64,000 nucleotides of DNA from Labia minor (Eukaryota > Arthropoda > Insecta > Dermaptera > Spongiphoridae): contig OY720348.1 of the NCBI GenBank assembly GCA_963082975.1, positions 64,877,719 to 64,941,718 of the forward strand, in the 5' to 3' direction. The translations under genes were made by a program, and so were the position numbers. Positions 21,970 through 33,888 of this stretch are shown piece by piece; the first letter of the stretch is position 1, and each line of letters starts with the position of its first letter. The notes beneath the pieces were generated by a model that was not told the origin of the DNA, made no database searches, and saw only the letters and a program-made list of their open reading frames with translations.

Positions 21970-23310
21970 TATAAAAAAGCATAATTCTATGACTTAGGAT
22001 AAAAAAGGTTGGAGGAATGTGTATGCTGCGGTCAATAATTTCTATTCAAATTTTGAAATTTAAGTGCCTCATCCATGGGTAGATGAATTGAATTAGTTTC
22101 TTATAATCTTAGGAGAATATTAATAGAAATTCTAGCCAAATCGGTCATTAAATTTAAATATATTTAAGGGTTGTGAATTGTATATATCTATGTGTCTTTT
22201 GTTAACATATTATTAATATGTATTTGGCCCTATAACTAAAGTGACCATACGTTTTTTTGAACGGGAAAGTCCCGTTTTCAGGTTGCTTGTCCCTTATTTT
22301 AAATTTATTATTATATTATTATACTAAGTAATTGTTATATTATTTACTATATTTTTCAGTTATTTTCATTATAATAAACAGAAATAATGAAAAATATACG
22401 TTTTTTTCATAGCCTCCCCAAACGATTACCGAAAATTAAAAAAATAAAAATATACTAACAGCTAAAGGCATCAAGGGCTCTACCCCCTAGACCCCCTGAG
22501 TGGTGCATTTGTTGAAAGTCAGGAGTAATAGATTTACATTTATTTTATTTCAAACAACCTTTATTTCTTATTTTCTTTTCTTATTTATCTTTTAATTTAT
22601 TCAGTAAATTACTTAAATTATTTATTGTATAGATATGTTATAATGAGAGTTGAATTCCTTAATATTTATTATAAGAGTAGCGGGTGGACACTCTCTATGA
22701 TCCAGATAGAGGTAAGTCCACTTCAGGGAAGCAACCCTGCTCACGCAAGCCACGACTTTTTCTCGCCTTCCATTGAGGAAAAGTCGTGTCCCAAACCCTA
22801 AAAATTCCTATCTATTCCATATTAAAATCCTTTACATATACTCCATCCACTTTACAACCCGTCTAGCCAACGTGGCGCTAACTATCCCCTAATCATTCAA
22901 TGGCTCATACTAAAACAAAAGGATAGGGAAAGCTGGAAATAGTTTAAGGGGGGCCTACATCCACAAATATATAAGAAAATAATCTTAAAAAAAATATGCT
23001 AATACATAAATATGCTTTTTTAGATAACATTTCTTTTTTTCATTGATATTCATTTAATATGATAATTAAAGAATATTTTATTTCCAATAAACTGTTAAAT
23101 ATTTAATATTAAAAATTAAATTAAAAATTTTTACAATAAATTATAATATATTATATAATTTAAATAATTAATTGATTATTAGAATTAAAAATTAATAAAT
23201 ATATATATTTATTTATTTATATAATTTTGTGTTAGAATTAATATTAACATTTCTGTATCTTTGTAAGAAAGTAGGTTTAAAAAATATTTATTATCATTTT
23301 TTTTTTAATT
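21970..23310 (+). repeat. Segmental duplication, copy 2 (pair with 4014-5165)
   Basis: Most of the length is nearly identical to copy 1 in the same orientation. It differs by a MITE-like piece at about 22246-22455. A perfect cacgactttt / aaaagtcgtg stem (22752-22789) is 2 bp longer than in copy 1. It also has extra A+T sequence near 23100-23150. Confidence 0.85.
22246..22455. mobile_element. Possible hAT-type MITE fragment inside duplication copy 2
   Basis: It begins agtgaccatacg followed by a cgggaaagtcccg palindrome, resembling the agggtgacc ... cgggac family elsewhere. It is absent from copy 1. The right terminus is not recognised. Confidence 0.45.
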
Positions 23311-23492
23311 CGACGAATGCACTTTACATAATGAAAATGTAAGGCTATTTTTCAGACTATAACATATTACAATTTCCTCAACACAGACATGAAAAAAATT
23401 CTAAAGTCATATTTTTATTCTTCAGTTCATGATATTTTAGATAATAAAATATTTTAAAATTTTTAAAATCTGAGTTATATGCAAACAATATT

Positions 23493-23549
<57 letters not shown>

Positions 23550-24278
23550 AATATATTTAATTTATTTTTTAATTCTATAATAAGAATTTTTTGGGTATAT
23601 TTTAACAATTTTAGGCCAAATATTTTCATAGTTTATTTTATTGTTATCTTTTTTACTTTCCCCTATTAAATATTAATTTGTTATTAATTTATAATTATTT
23701 AATAATAATATCTTTAGTAGGCTTGATAATTACTTTTTGGAATTGGTCTGTGAATATCTGTCAAATTTGACAGGATACTTTTCTTTGTCAGTAAAACATA
23801 TAAAAATACTCTAATAATTGTTTTCATGATGGCTGTTGGTGCCTGACGGAGTGTTGTTTCATTTATCATTCGAATAAACCACCCTACCCTACCCCCTCCC
23901 TTCATTTCTCTATCCATTTCTCTGATATTAAAGTAAAAAAAAAAAAAAATTGTTTTAACCCTAAAAAAATAAAAAAAAAAAAAATAACAAAAGCAAAAGC
24001 AAAAAAATACTGAATATTGACTCTATTTTTATATTTCATATTTATTTTGGAAATGAGGATTTATTTCTTTTTTCTTTTTATTTTAAATAAAGATTTAATG
24101 TTGTAATATTCATGAACAAAAATAATGAAAAAACCATATAATATTTTGTTATTTTTTTATTTTTTATTTTTTATCATTTTTGGTCCTTATTAATGATAAA
24201 TTAATGAAAGTAATTTACTAACTAATTTATATAATATTCAATATTTTTTTATTTTAATTCAAATAATTTTTCTTTTTT
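23311..24278. other. A+T-rich DNA with a long (TA)n tract; no gene seen
   Basis: A (TA)n tract lies at about 23497-23545, with poly-A runs at about 23936-23950 and 23971-23984. Short frames carry no coding signal. Confidence 0.5.
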
Positions 24279-24825
24279 ACTATCTCGCCAGAGAAAATTT
24301 TCTATGTCTAAATTTGGATGTTTTTATACGTTTTGAAGGTTCCTGAATCATTTTCACTAAGGTTGAGAAAAATATATATATATATATATGTGTGTGTGTG
24401 TAGACAATTACAGCTAGAATCATGAAATTTGGTATACGGGCCTTATTTAAAATTCGTAGTTTTCTATCAACTTTTGAGAAATGTAGCTCTACCGGAAGAG
24501 GGTCATTACCTACCACGTTTATATTTTTTTTCCTCTAAAGTGACCGTAAAAATAAAGATATATGTTTGATAATTTTTCACATGATTAAAAAGTGTATAAA
24601 ACTGCTATATATAGAATTTCAGCTTGATTGAATCTCTGAAAGTACCAGAAATAATTTTTTAACACTACAAATCACGCGCCAACACGTGACGGTGCCATCA
24701 ACAAAAAGCCAAACACGCGCTGTTTTAATAAATATTATTAATTAAATTAAATTTAAATATAATCTATGTTATTTAATCCAATTCAAATTGAGAGATAGTC
24801 GAGTGGAGACCCTCCAGCTTATTTT
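24279..24825 (+). repeat. Family A element, copy A7 (complete)
   Basis: The exact 5' subterminal repeat actatctcgc at 24279-24288 follows a T tract. A TA/GT microsatellite lies at about 24372-24401. The 3' repeat (gagagatagt) is followed by the hairpin and gcttatttt. Its 3' flank up to about 24900 is shared with copy A9, so part of the locus was duplicated with its surroundings. Confidence 0.85.
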
Positions 24826-24905
24826 ATTTTATATTCATTAATCACTCAAATTTTATTTTTTAGAATTGATTTTAAAATAATCCCTGGATATTCCTATTCC
24901 CAAAA

Positions 24906-25425
24906 AATATATTTTTTTGTTTAATTTTAATTGTTAGGACCATGGTCAAGATAATCGATCGTGAGACGTTGTTCTATTTTCAACAGCAAGGGAACTGTCT
25001 ATTTTAACAATACACTCGGTATGCCTCATAATGATTAGGGTCAAAAGAATCCAAAATTGTATAGCAACTCAGCGGGGAAAGGGTAGAAGATTTCAATATA
25101 AGTCACTAGGTAGAGTTGAAAATATCCTGAAGGGGGAAAAAATCTTATTTCTCTTCTGAATATATTTAAGGTGCATTGAAAGGAATGTGTTGCAAGAATT
25201 TTTTGCGATATTGCCAAAATCTATGTAAACCTCTACCTCTACCTGTCCGCCATTTTAATTTAGCATCTTATCTATATTTTTATTTAATTATTATTATTTT
25301 ATTATTTGGTTTATAAAAATTATATTAAATCATTCTATATTTTTAGAAATTAAATAATATTGTCATTATTTTTATAATAATTTCTCTTTGAACATCGTAT
25401 ACTCGCATTTCTTTAATTAATTACT

Positions 25426-25483
<58 letters not shown>

Positions 25484-25640
25484 TTATTAATCATTAATAA
25501 TTTATAAATGATGAATATCTATTTAAATTAATTTATTTTATGAAAAGAATTCAATCATATCATTTCTATTGATAAAAATAAATTTGTATCATAAGTATAT
25601 TTAATTTATATATATATATATATATATTTAGATAAAAAAA
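24906..25640. other. Unassigned DNA with a very long (TA)n tract
   Basis: 24935-25255 is of moderate complexity (gatcgtgagacgttgttcta, ctcagcggggaaagggtaga) without a recognised product. A (TA)n tract occupies about 25430-25477. Nothing else is seen. Confidence 0.45.
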
Positions 25641-25645
25641 AATAA

Positions 25646-25790
25646 AGGCTCTGATTTTTGTACATTTTACGCTGCCCTCTGAGCAGGGTAAAGGTGTTCT
25701 ATGATCAGTATAACGGATCCTTTCAACCTTAATCTTGATTTTCTTGAAAGGAGGCGCTACTTTTTATCAAGTAGCTTCCTAATATTTATT
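25646..25790 (-). mobile_element. SINE body fragment S3
   Basis: On the minus strand it matches the 3' body of the tRNA-SINE (ctatgatcagta, gattttcttgaaaggaggcg, tatcaagtagcttcc). The tRNA head is missing. Confidence 0.7.
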
Positions 25791-26182
25791 TAAATATTTT
25801 TGTTAGTTTAGAGGTTTTTTTTCCTATAAATGAGAGAGAGAGAGAAAATAAAATTAAATTAAAAGAACTTTTAAAAAGTGTGACTTGAAATTTAATTGTC
25901 ATCCACCGACAATCTAGAGCTGCCTTTTTTGATGAGTTAATCGTTCTGAATTTGCAAACGATTATCTTTAACGTTATGTAATGTGCATTGGTCTCTCCAA
26001 GGAGTGTGAAGTAGGGTGGGAGAGTGGGGAGAGAGAGAGAAGGGGTAGAGTCACCGTTTGGGGGATATTCTCATACATTACGTTTCGTCTAGTCATCTCG
26101 TCAGCGAGAGGTTTGAAAGGTCGGCCGAGTAAAAGCAAGCAATACGACATTCTAAAATTATTACTGAATGGATTTATTACTA
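25791..26182. other. Unassigned DNA; no gene supported
   Basis: A (GA)n patch lies near 25831-25845. A less A+T-rich stretch at about 25980-26150 has an open frame that runs straight into repeat copy A8; no protein family is recognised. Confidence 0.4.
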
Positions 26183-26739
26183 AAAATAAGCTGGAGTGTC
26201 TCCACTCGACTAGCTCGCAATTTGAATTGGATTAAATAACATATATTATATTTAAATTAAATTTAATTAATAATATTTATTAAATTTGGCTTTTCGTTGA
26301 TGGCACCGTCACGTGTTGGCGCGTGATTTGCAGTGTTAAAAAATTAATTCCGGTACTTTCAGCGATTCAATCAAGCTGAAATTCTATATATAACAGTTTT
26401 ATACGATTTTTAATCATGTGAAAAATGATCAAACCTATATTTTTATTTTTATAGTCACTTTAGAGGAAAAAAAATGAACACCTGGTAGGTAATGACCTTC
26501 TTCCGGATGAGCTACATTTCTCAAAAGTTGAAAGAAAACGACGAATTTTGAATAATGCCCGTATACTAAATTTCATGATTCTAGCTAATAGTAATTTTGT
26601 CTAAACACACACACACACAGAGACATTTTTCTGAACCTTAGTGAAAATGATTCAGGAACCTTCAAAACGTATAAAAACATCAAAATCTCGACTTCGAAAA
26701 TTTTCGTGATCGCAATACTATCTCTGGCGAGGTAGTAAA
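26183..26739 (-). repeat. Family A element, copy A8 (complete, minus strand)
   Basis: On the minus strand, the 5' end actacctcgc, a GT microsatellite (about 26606-26622), the conserved interior and the gcgagctagt 3' repeat with hairpin are all present. An open frame over 26585-26827 is a chance product of this repeat plus mariner DNA. Confidence 0.85.
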
Positions 26740-26779
26740 AATTATATATTTTAAAATTAAAAAGAATAAAAGAAAAATC

Positions 26780-27085
26780 AATTTCAAAATCTTGAGCCAT
26801 TTCTTCAAGTTTGGAAACACGAAACACTCGTCGCTAAATCCGGAGAATAGAGCGGATGAAGGAGCAATTCCTATCTCAATTCATGGATTTTCATGGAAAT
26901 TCATTTTTTTCCCAATTTTCTTTTCAAATCACGAGGTAGTCTGCTATTAATGGATGTAAAACAAAAACTAAAAGACCCAGCTTGTTCAAATTTCGACACG
27001 AGTTAGTTGCATGCTGACAGGAGCAGTGTTGCCATTTCATTTAAAAAAAAATAAGAAATTCAAAAAGTCACGGACTTATCGACCT
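26780..27085 (-). mobile_element. Internally deleted mariner (minus strand)
   Basis: The minus strand shows a 5' end tcaataagt-like terminus near 27075, then a leader. The sequence then jumps to HPLYSPDLAT (26835-26858) and FVFPNLKKWLK (about 26795-26830), the C-terminal mariner motif around the third catalytic Asp. The DNA-binding and first catalytic regions are absent. The same leader-to-C-terminus junction recurs at 60428-60610. Confidence 0.8.
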
Positions 27086-27182
27086 GCTTTCGTATATATA
27101 TTACATATTTTTTTTTATAATATATAGGTATATATTTATTTTCCTTTTTTTTCGATAATATAAACCTTCGAGTTTTTTAGAG

Positions 27183-27422
27183 CAGTGATTCTTAACTACA
27201 GTACCGCGGCACACTAGTTTGCCGCTAGATTATAAGGCTCTTAAACATTTCCGACTTTTTTTTCTAAATCTTTCAATATGGCTCTAAAAAAAAGGTAAAC
27301 CGTTTTTGGGACCACTTTTTCAATATGGTAAACTTTTACACTTATCTTTTTCTTTGTGTGCCGCCAAATTGTTTAATTGTTAAAAGTGTGTCGCGGTAAA
27401 AAAAAAAGGTAGAGAATCATTG
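27183..27422. mobile_element. hAT-type MITE with 8-bp target duplication
   Basis: Left end cagtgattcttaactacagt; right end in reverse complement caatgattctctacc. Both are followed by an accgcg-gcacac or accgcgacacac block. The target duplication is ttttagag / atttagag (7 of 8) at 27175-27182 and 27423-27430. It has no transposase. Confidence 0.88.
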
Positions 27423-27430
27423 ATTTAGAG

Positions 27431-28244
27431 AGATGTATATATATATATATTTAATTTAATTTAAATTGAAATTTTATTATAATTTTTATTTTTGAAAGGG
27501 TTGATTGGATCTCTATCATGTTATTCTTAATTCTGTATAACTTTTTTTTGTGAAATTGGACTGGTTCGGGACATCCTTGAACCAACTTTTTATAAAACTC
27601 TGTCATAAAAGTGCGGTGTTCCTGGGTCCCTGATGCAGTCCATGCGTGGATGCCTGTTCGGACAGGTCCCGCCCACACGTCTTTTTCATCAGCAACTCAC
27701 TCCGCAAGAATGCCAACTACCTTAGAAATTCTCAAGCTTATTCTTTGCTCATCCTCCTAATTTCTTGTTTAATTTATTATAAATATTTTTTTTTTTTTTT
27801 TTTTAATTTAATTTAATTTTTTTAAATTTTATTTGTTTTAATTATCATTTATGGATGGATCATCATTCTCTTCATCTCATTATAATTATCTTTATTTTCA
27901 TCCACTATTTAATTCAAACCTCCCTCCCCCACCCCATCAGGGTCATACGTACAAGTCAAAAATATATTCCGATAACTCAGTTGTATTTTCGAGCGGTCGT
28001 GGACCTCGACATCAACTTAATCGAAACTATTCACGGAATTCCACCATGTTTTCTTCATTTAACTTGGTCTGAAATTATTTTTCACAAATAGAACGCAACA
28101 TTTACCGAGAAACCGAAATAAAACTTAATGCCAAACACATTTACCTTCCATTAATAATCCCATTTCAACCCAATATTGGAAATCATTAATCTATAACTTG
28201 TTCTAAATAATACTAGATAAAAATATTATATATATATATATATA
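27431..28244. other. Unassigned DNA; no gene supported
   Basis: Less A+T-rich patches lie at about 27545-27720 and 27915-28050. Several overlapping short frames exist, but none matches a known family. A poly-T tract is at about 27788-27804. Confidence 0.4.
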
Positions 28245-28550
28245 ATATAAAATTTAAATAATCATATGCTTATTGATGTAATTTGATTTAAAAAAAAAAT
28301 ATAAAAAATTAATTAATTTAATTAATTAATTTTTTTATATTTTTATTATATTTTTTAAAAATTTTTTATTAATTAAATTAATTAATTTTTTATATATATA
28401 TATAGTATTAATATATTTATATGTATTTATATATATTATACTATATATACTATTTATATATATATTATTAATTAATTTAATTAATTAATTTTTTTTTTTT
28501 TTTTGAAATCAAATTACATCAATAAGAATAGGATTATTTAAATTTTATAT
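28245..28550. mobile_element. A+T-rich MITE with about 45-bp terminal inverted repeats
   Basis: The ends 28245-28292 and 28504-28550 are reverse complements with about 2-3 differences, sharing cttattgatgtaatttgatt. The interior is also strongly palindromic (aattaattaatttaattaat). It spans 306 bp and is non-coding; the insertion site is TA-rich. Confidence 0.85.
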
Positions 28551-29335
28551 TAGAGTAGTGCATAATTTAAAATAATTTAGGTTGTCCACAAGGGGGGGGG
28601 GTGTTCATAATTTTCTCTTTTATGAAGACAATCTCACTTTTACCTACAAATTATTATTCACTTTTCTAATTTTCTTGAATTGTTTTAATTTATTATAATT
28701 ATTATTTTTTAAGTATATATATATTTTCAATTATTATTTATTTCATATATTTTAACTTCAATTTAATTTTATTTAATTTTAATAAGGGTACAATTTGAAA
28801 ATATCTAAATTATACTTACACATATGAATTATAAAATTAAATAAATCTGATTGGTTGTTTTAATTTGAATTATTATTTTATTATAATTATTTATTTGCTT
28901 CAATAGTAGAAAACACAAAATCATAAATAATTAAAAAAAAAAACTATATAAATCTTCATAACTAAGAATAGAAGTAAAGAGACTGGCACTCAATTCCCCC
29001 CCCCCCTCCTTCCAACTACACCGATTAAATATATAAGATATAATGATATCACACACAATAGAATCGTTTATGAAAGTTTATTTATTTTTGTGCTGTGCCT
29101 CAGTGAAGATGGCTCTATAATGCTTGATGGAATCTTTTTGGTGGTTAACCTATTACTCTTAGACCTTAACAATTGTATTGCCTTTGGATGTCTGATAATA
29201 AAAGTAAAATTGATTGATATCTATTTTGAAATATCTTATATTTGTTTAATAAATTTAAAATAGCAAAGAATATACATATTTATCTAAGAGGATTTAGGTA
29301 TGGTTATGGATGAATAAATTTAATTTGTAGATAAG
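28551..29335. other. A+T-rich DNA with homopolymer C/G tracts; no gene seen
   Basis: A G run is at about 28593-28601 and a C run at about 28997-29006. No repeat or coding region is recognised. Confidence 0.45.
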
Positions 29336-29770
29336 TTAGTTCTCTGGAGGGGGGCACCTCGACTGTTGACTTTTGTCGAGCAACTCTCTCCGATCAAGGT
29401 TCTGGGATTTTATGAGTCCCCCCCCCCGCCCCCCTTCTCTTTCCATAGCAAGATTGTCTGGGCGAACGTTTCCAAACGTAATGAACCGGACCGGCGGACG
29501 AAGAGTGTGGCCATGTGGGCATCGGCCTTCAAGGCCCTCGCTCGTTGCTTTTTGCATTGCATGCAGCCTGGGTCCTGGCAGGTAACCCGGCCGAGGGTGC
29601 ATTCCAGGGTGCATCGCTCTCACGGAATGCAACTTCTGGCCGCGGACAGGTGGCCACACCTCCGGTTTATGGACTAATCCAGCCATTCCATTGCTTCACT
29701 TGCTTAACATTCCAATACGCCAAAAAACATTCCCCGCGGGGGAGGGGGGGGAAATTCAACCATTTCGATA
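29336..29770 (+). other. G+C-rich island upstream of the glypican; candidate 5' exon or promoter
   Basis: This is a sharply bounded block far richer in G+C and CpG than anything else in the left half, 2.8 kb upstream of the first recognised glypican exon. Several overlapping frames stay open across it, which is expected of G+C-rich DNA and is not itself evidence of coding. A good donor, cag|gtaacc, sits at 29579-29584. The frame with the phase needed by the 32605 exon contains SLLFALHAAWVLAG, a signal-peptide-like stretch. That frame has no ATG (only GTG at 29515) and an upstream stop at 29482-29484. The ATG at 29481 starts a frame with another hydrophobic run (SLVAFCIACSLG), but it ends in the wrong phase. 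No frame shows the C-x-x-V/R-x-x-F motif expected before the CC exon. The block may be a non-coding first exon, promoter or enhancer instead. Confidence 0.4.
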
Positions 29771-29979
29771 ATGAAGAGATTAGAACCTTTTTTTTCGATG
29801 TCTCTCCCTCTCTCTCCCCCACTCTCAATCTCTTTCACTCGTTCATTCTACATGCCATCACATTACACATCTCTCTGTTCGACATTCAATTAATGTTACG
29901 ATGAAAAACCCCGACTTTTAAATATTTAATTTATTTATAAATTCGAACTCTTATATCTTGACCAAAAGGAATATCAAAA

Positions 29980-30260
29980 AAAAAATCAACAATTTTTTTC
30001 ATTATTATTATTATAAAATATTATTAATATATATAAGATATAAGGAGACGCTGGCTGTGACGTCATAAAGGGCTGGATGACAAGCTATGACATCATATAT
30101 ATTTAAATTAAGCAAAAACTATTGAAGATGATTTTTTCCGAGGATGAAACCAATACAGAACGATTTTTCTTTATAAATACTATCTATTATGTGAATATAA
30201 AAAAAAAATCAACTATTTTTTTCATTATTATTATTATAAAATATTATTAATATAAATTAG
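29980..30260. repeat. Direct repeat pair flanking a family-B/C-like piece
   Basis: A ttttttcattattattatta block recurs at about 29993 and 30217. Between them lies a minus-strand fragment with tgacgtcataaagggctgga and gaagatgattttttccga, typical of the interior of families B and C. Confidence 0.55.
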
Positions 30261-30339
30261 TAATATATTATTAATATGAAAAAGGAGTTAATTAGGTGCA
30301 CATCAGCAGTCCATTAGTGTCCTTTTCTTTTCATTTCTA

Positions 30340-30362
30340 TATCTTATCTTATTCTACTAGCA

Positions 30363-30397
<35 letters not shown>

Positions 30398-30895
30398 ACT
30401 TTTCAGATATTAAACCGATCTAAGGATTTTTTTTTTGAAATTCACACAATATATTTATAAAAAAAGTCGATCTGTATTGGTTTCATTCTCGGGAAAAATT
30501 ATCCTTGTTAGTTTTTGCTTAATTTAAAATAGGAATTTTAATAATAAAAAGAATTGCGCCGGGCAACGCCGGACAGCGCTTCCTTAAATACTAAATATTA
30601 TAAATAAAATAAAATTAAAAATATTTATTTGAATAATATTTTGTAATCAAATTACGAAATATATATTATGTTATACCCACAGACCATACTTTTCTATCTT
30701 TCAGTTCATTAATACGTAAGTTTAAGGGCTGTATGTTTTTTTTTTTAATTTATGTTCTTTTAAATTATTTGAAATTGTTTCCTATATTTTGTCGTTTATT
30801 TATTTTAAATATTCATAGTTCATAAGGAATAATTTTTTAATGACCGAGCGGCGACTCGGTGAACCAGGTACTTTTTATTATAGAGATCCGATCAA
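30340..30895 (+). repeat. Family C element, copy C2
   Basis: Starts tatcttatcttattctacta and has a TA tract, then gtattggtttcattctcggg and gggctgtatg. It ends with a ccgag-cggcga-ctcgg hairpin, then tgaaccaggtacttttt. It is non-coding. It matches C1 in the opposite orientation. Confidence 0.7.
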
Positions 30896-31848
30896 AGAGT
30901 ATATAGCTCTGTCTTTATCGGGGCATAGCCCAAAACATAAATAATTAAATAAGTTGTCATTATTATTTAATTATTTTATATAAAATTAATGAAATATAGA
31001 ATGTGTATAGTTTCTTAATAAACGAATATATAAATTGGTAAAAATATAACTACAATTTGAAAATGGTAATAATATTAAAAATTTGTTTTTAAAATTTTAG
31101 TATTAAATAAAAATATTTAAAAAAATAAACTATATATTTTAAAATATTTTTCAATAAAGTATATATAAAATATTAATCTTATTAAGTAAGGATGTTTAGG
31201 AAGTACTATTTATATATATATATTTAATTTAATAATTAAACTTGAATAATATTCAACGTATTGAAAAATAGATTAATTATAAAAAGATAATGATATAAAC
31301 AAATTAAAAATTAATAAAAATTCAGTCAATTATGAATATGACCATATATCCTGGCAAAAACCAGATGAAGTTGAAATGGACGCCGCCCAGTTGTGGAGGT
31401 GGAAAAATTTCCACTTGCACCTCTTTGTCTTAAATTAGATATTGTGGTCATTCAACTTTAATTTATTTTATTTTATTTTTTTATACAAATGACCATTTTA
31501 TAATCTTGAAAAATTACTCTTTCTATATAAATTTATAAAAAAAATTTTTTAATTAATTCTTGAGAAGACCACAAATTTCCTTTAAATCGAAAATAAGAAT
31601 AATAAAATTAATTAATTAGTAAAAAATATCAAATATTCCAATGCATATTGAATTATTGAATTAATTAATTTTAAGTATTTTTTTTTATATTCTATATTAT
31701 ATTAAAATCGAAGATTTCTATTAAAATTTTTAATTTTGAATGTCCTTCTTCATGAACCAAACCTAATGTTCATAATATTCACTTTATTCTTAATATTTTG
31801 ATTTTTCAATTTTTTATTTTTTTATTTTCTTAAGCGTGTTTAGGAGAG
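30896..31848. other. A+T-rich DNA; no gene seen
   Basis: A short less A+T-rich patch at about 31355-31425 (caaaaaccagatgaagttga) is unassigned. Confidence 0.45.
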
Positions 31849-32090
31849 AACACTGATTAAATTTTCATTTAGTTTTTGGTAGGCAAATCAACTGTGTGTT
31901 GGCAATGGAACGTTGTTGAGATAAGAACAGGCAATTAATTTTTTTAATTCCTAAAATTGTAAACAGTTTAGTATAAAATGTTTTGAAATTCTAAAAATAT
32001 CCCATCTTTTTTACAAAAACTAATCAGTTTTCACAATCATTGGTGACCCTGCTTGTTTCTTGCCTACCAGTGACGTCAGCCCTTTCGGAG
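31849..32090 (-). repeat. Repeat related to the 47.5-kb minisatellite unit
   Basis: The reverse complement of about 31985-32080 (gtaggcaagaaacaagcagg, caatgattgtgaaaac, tagtttttg) matches the start of the 47490-47745 array. The left part has a second ttggtaggcaa motif at about 31877. It may be the ancestral dispersed element from which the minisatellite grew. Confidence 0.55.
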
Positions 32091-32604
32091 TTTGGCTATC
32101 ATCGTGACTAGGAAACCGTTAGAAGCTGATTATTGACAATTCCTGGATCCGGAGGAAGCTGATGTTAAATTGAATTTTATTAGAAAAATTAGTTGGAATC
32201 GAACGCCAACTTCTTGTATAGAAAATTGCTACGCTACACTCTCGGCTGGCTGCCTCCTACCCATTTATATAAATGTGTTAAAATTTTAGAAATATCAATT
32301 TTTTTTTTTGCAATGTTTACTCTTTTATATATGGAAAGATGAGAGAAAAAAAACCCTTTTACAGCATCCTAATAAACTTTCACTTGCGAATATTTTTTAT
32401 GCGTTTATCTTTCAACTTATCTCAGTTTTAAATTTTAAAAGTGTATTGTTCAAATTTCTATATGCACAAATTATATACTAATTAATTGATAACCAAAATT
32501 ACAGAAATTAAAAAAAAAAAAAAATACAAAAATTTTATTTTAAATAAAAAACTTATACCTATGTATATATAAAGTAAATTAGTTAATTAAAAGTGTTGTT
32601 TCAG

Positions 32605-32696
32605 GTTCCGGACTGCTTATATGCCAGGCTAAATCAAGTTGTTGTACCAGAGACATGGAGACTGGTCTCGCTGCTCTCGTTCGTCGGGACTTCCAG
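32605..32696 (+). CDS. dally: Glypican (Dally/GPC3/5 class), N-terminal core exon with the CC motif
   Basis: This is an internal coding exon of a cell-surface heparan sulfate proteoglycan core protein of the kind that acts as co-receptor for Wnt, Hh, BMP and FGF ligands. It is bounded by tttcag and gtaa. The frame begins with the last two bases of a codon and then reads SGLLICQAKSSCCTRDMETG before ending on a codon boundary. The Cys, then Cys-Cys, then (S/T)R-x-M-E arrangement is the N-terminal signature of glypicans; human GPC3 has a similar CC-S-R-K-M-E-E stretch. The next exon (44555) starts in the matching phase after an 11.9-kb intron that houses the zinc-finger gene. The preceding exon must end one base into a codon. 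It should carry the signal peptide and was not found with confidence. I am confident of the exon and family, less so of strict orthology to Drosophila dally. Confidence 0.85.
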
Positions 32697-33269
32697 GTAA
32701 TTTCTGAACCTTTCGAAGAAACTCAGTTTCTTGAGTTTGTCTAACCACTAATTGCTTGCTTACCTAATAAAAACAAGTGTAATGATATCATTGTATAGGA
32801 CACTTACTTATCTCCTTTGTTAGCAAGTGTTACTTATATAATGGTTTGCTTATATATGCTTGAGATTTGATAAAAATCTATCATTAATATTAACTTGACT
32901 TTTATCATTCAATATTGATAACAATAAAATAAAATTAATTGAAATAATAATAAACTATCAATAAATATATAACTAATTAATAATATCATAAATTTAATTT
33001 ATTATTTTATTTTTATAAAAAAAAAAATCATATTTTATATATATTATATCTTCATAGATATACTGTAACAAAGTTTAAGATAATATCGATTAGCAAATTA
33101 AATCATAGTTAATAAAGTATTTTGATTATTAAAGATAGAAGAATATATTAAACATTTTAATAATTATTAGTTATTTTTAAAATTAATAGGTTTATTATCA
33201 TAAATAGTATTTAATTGTTTTTTGGTGAGTATTGCTAAGAACTTAGTAAACTTACCAACCTTAAATTTA
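32697..33269 (+). other. Start of the large glypican intron; A+T-rich
   Basis: Apart from the donor, nothing functional is recognised before family C copy C3. Confidence 0.5.
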
Positions 33270-33888
33270 TCTTATCTTATTATGCTATATATATATAGCC
33301 ATGGGTTCTCAAAAACCGCTCTAACGATTTTTTTCAAATTCACACTAGATATAGTATTTATAAAGAAAAATTAAGTTTTATTGATCACATCTCTGGAAAA
33401 GTACATCTTCATTATTTATTTCTTAATTTAAAATTATATATGGATGACTTCACAAATGACATCCATATTGAAATTTGGCTCCCGCCTTTTTTTAAAGGAT
33501 ATTGTATTAATATTTTTTTATATTTAAAATATTTTAAAATATTTTATTTAATTTCGAGATAAAATTAAAAATATATATTTTAATAATATTTTATAATTAT
33601 AAATTACGATATATATTTATCATTCTTCCAATAAAAAAAAAATATTCATGCACTTAGAAACATACCTAATAATACATATTTTTGTATTATTGAGGACCCC
33701 AAGTTTCATTCATTTTAATCAGATTGATGCAGTGATGCAACATTTAATAATTGTAATAAATAATTAAAGAATTGTATATCAGCTCGGTGTCCCAAGTATT
33801 AATATTACCAGCCAAATCCAATAATAATGAATTATTTTTTTTTAACTTAATTACCGAGCCGAGGCTCGGGGTCCCGGTACTAAATACT
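33270..33888 (+). repeat. Family C element, copy C3
   Basis: Begins tatcttatcttattatgcta and ends with an accgagccgaggctcgg hairpin followed by ggtcccggtacta. The interior resembles C2. It lies in the glypican intron. Confidence 0.65.

Noticed and set aside
29373-29904. Several overlapping long frames on both strands as genes
   Set aside because: They reflect the low stop-codon density of a G+C-rich island. No family match is seen, and none joins the glypican exon with an ATG start in the right phase.
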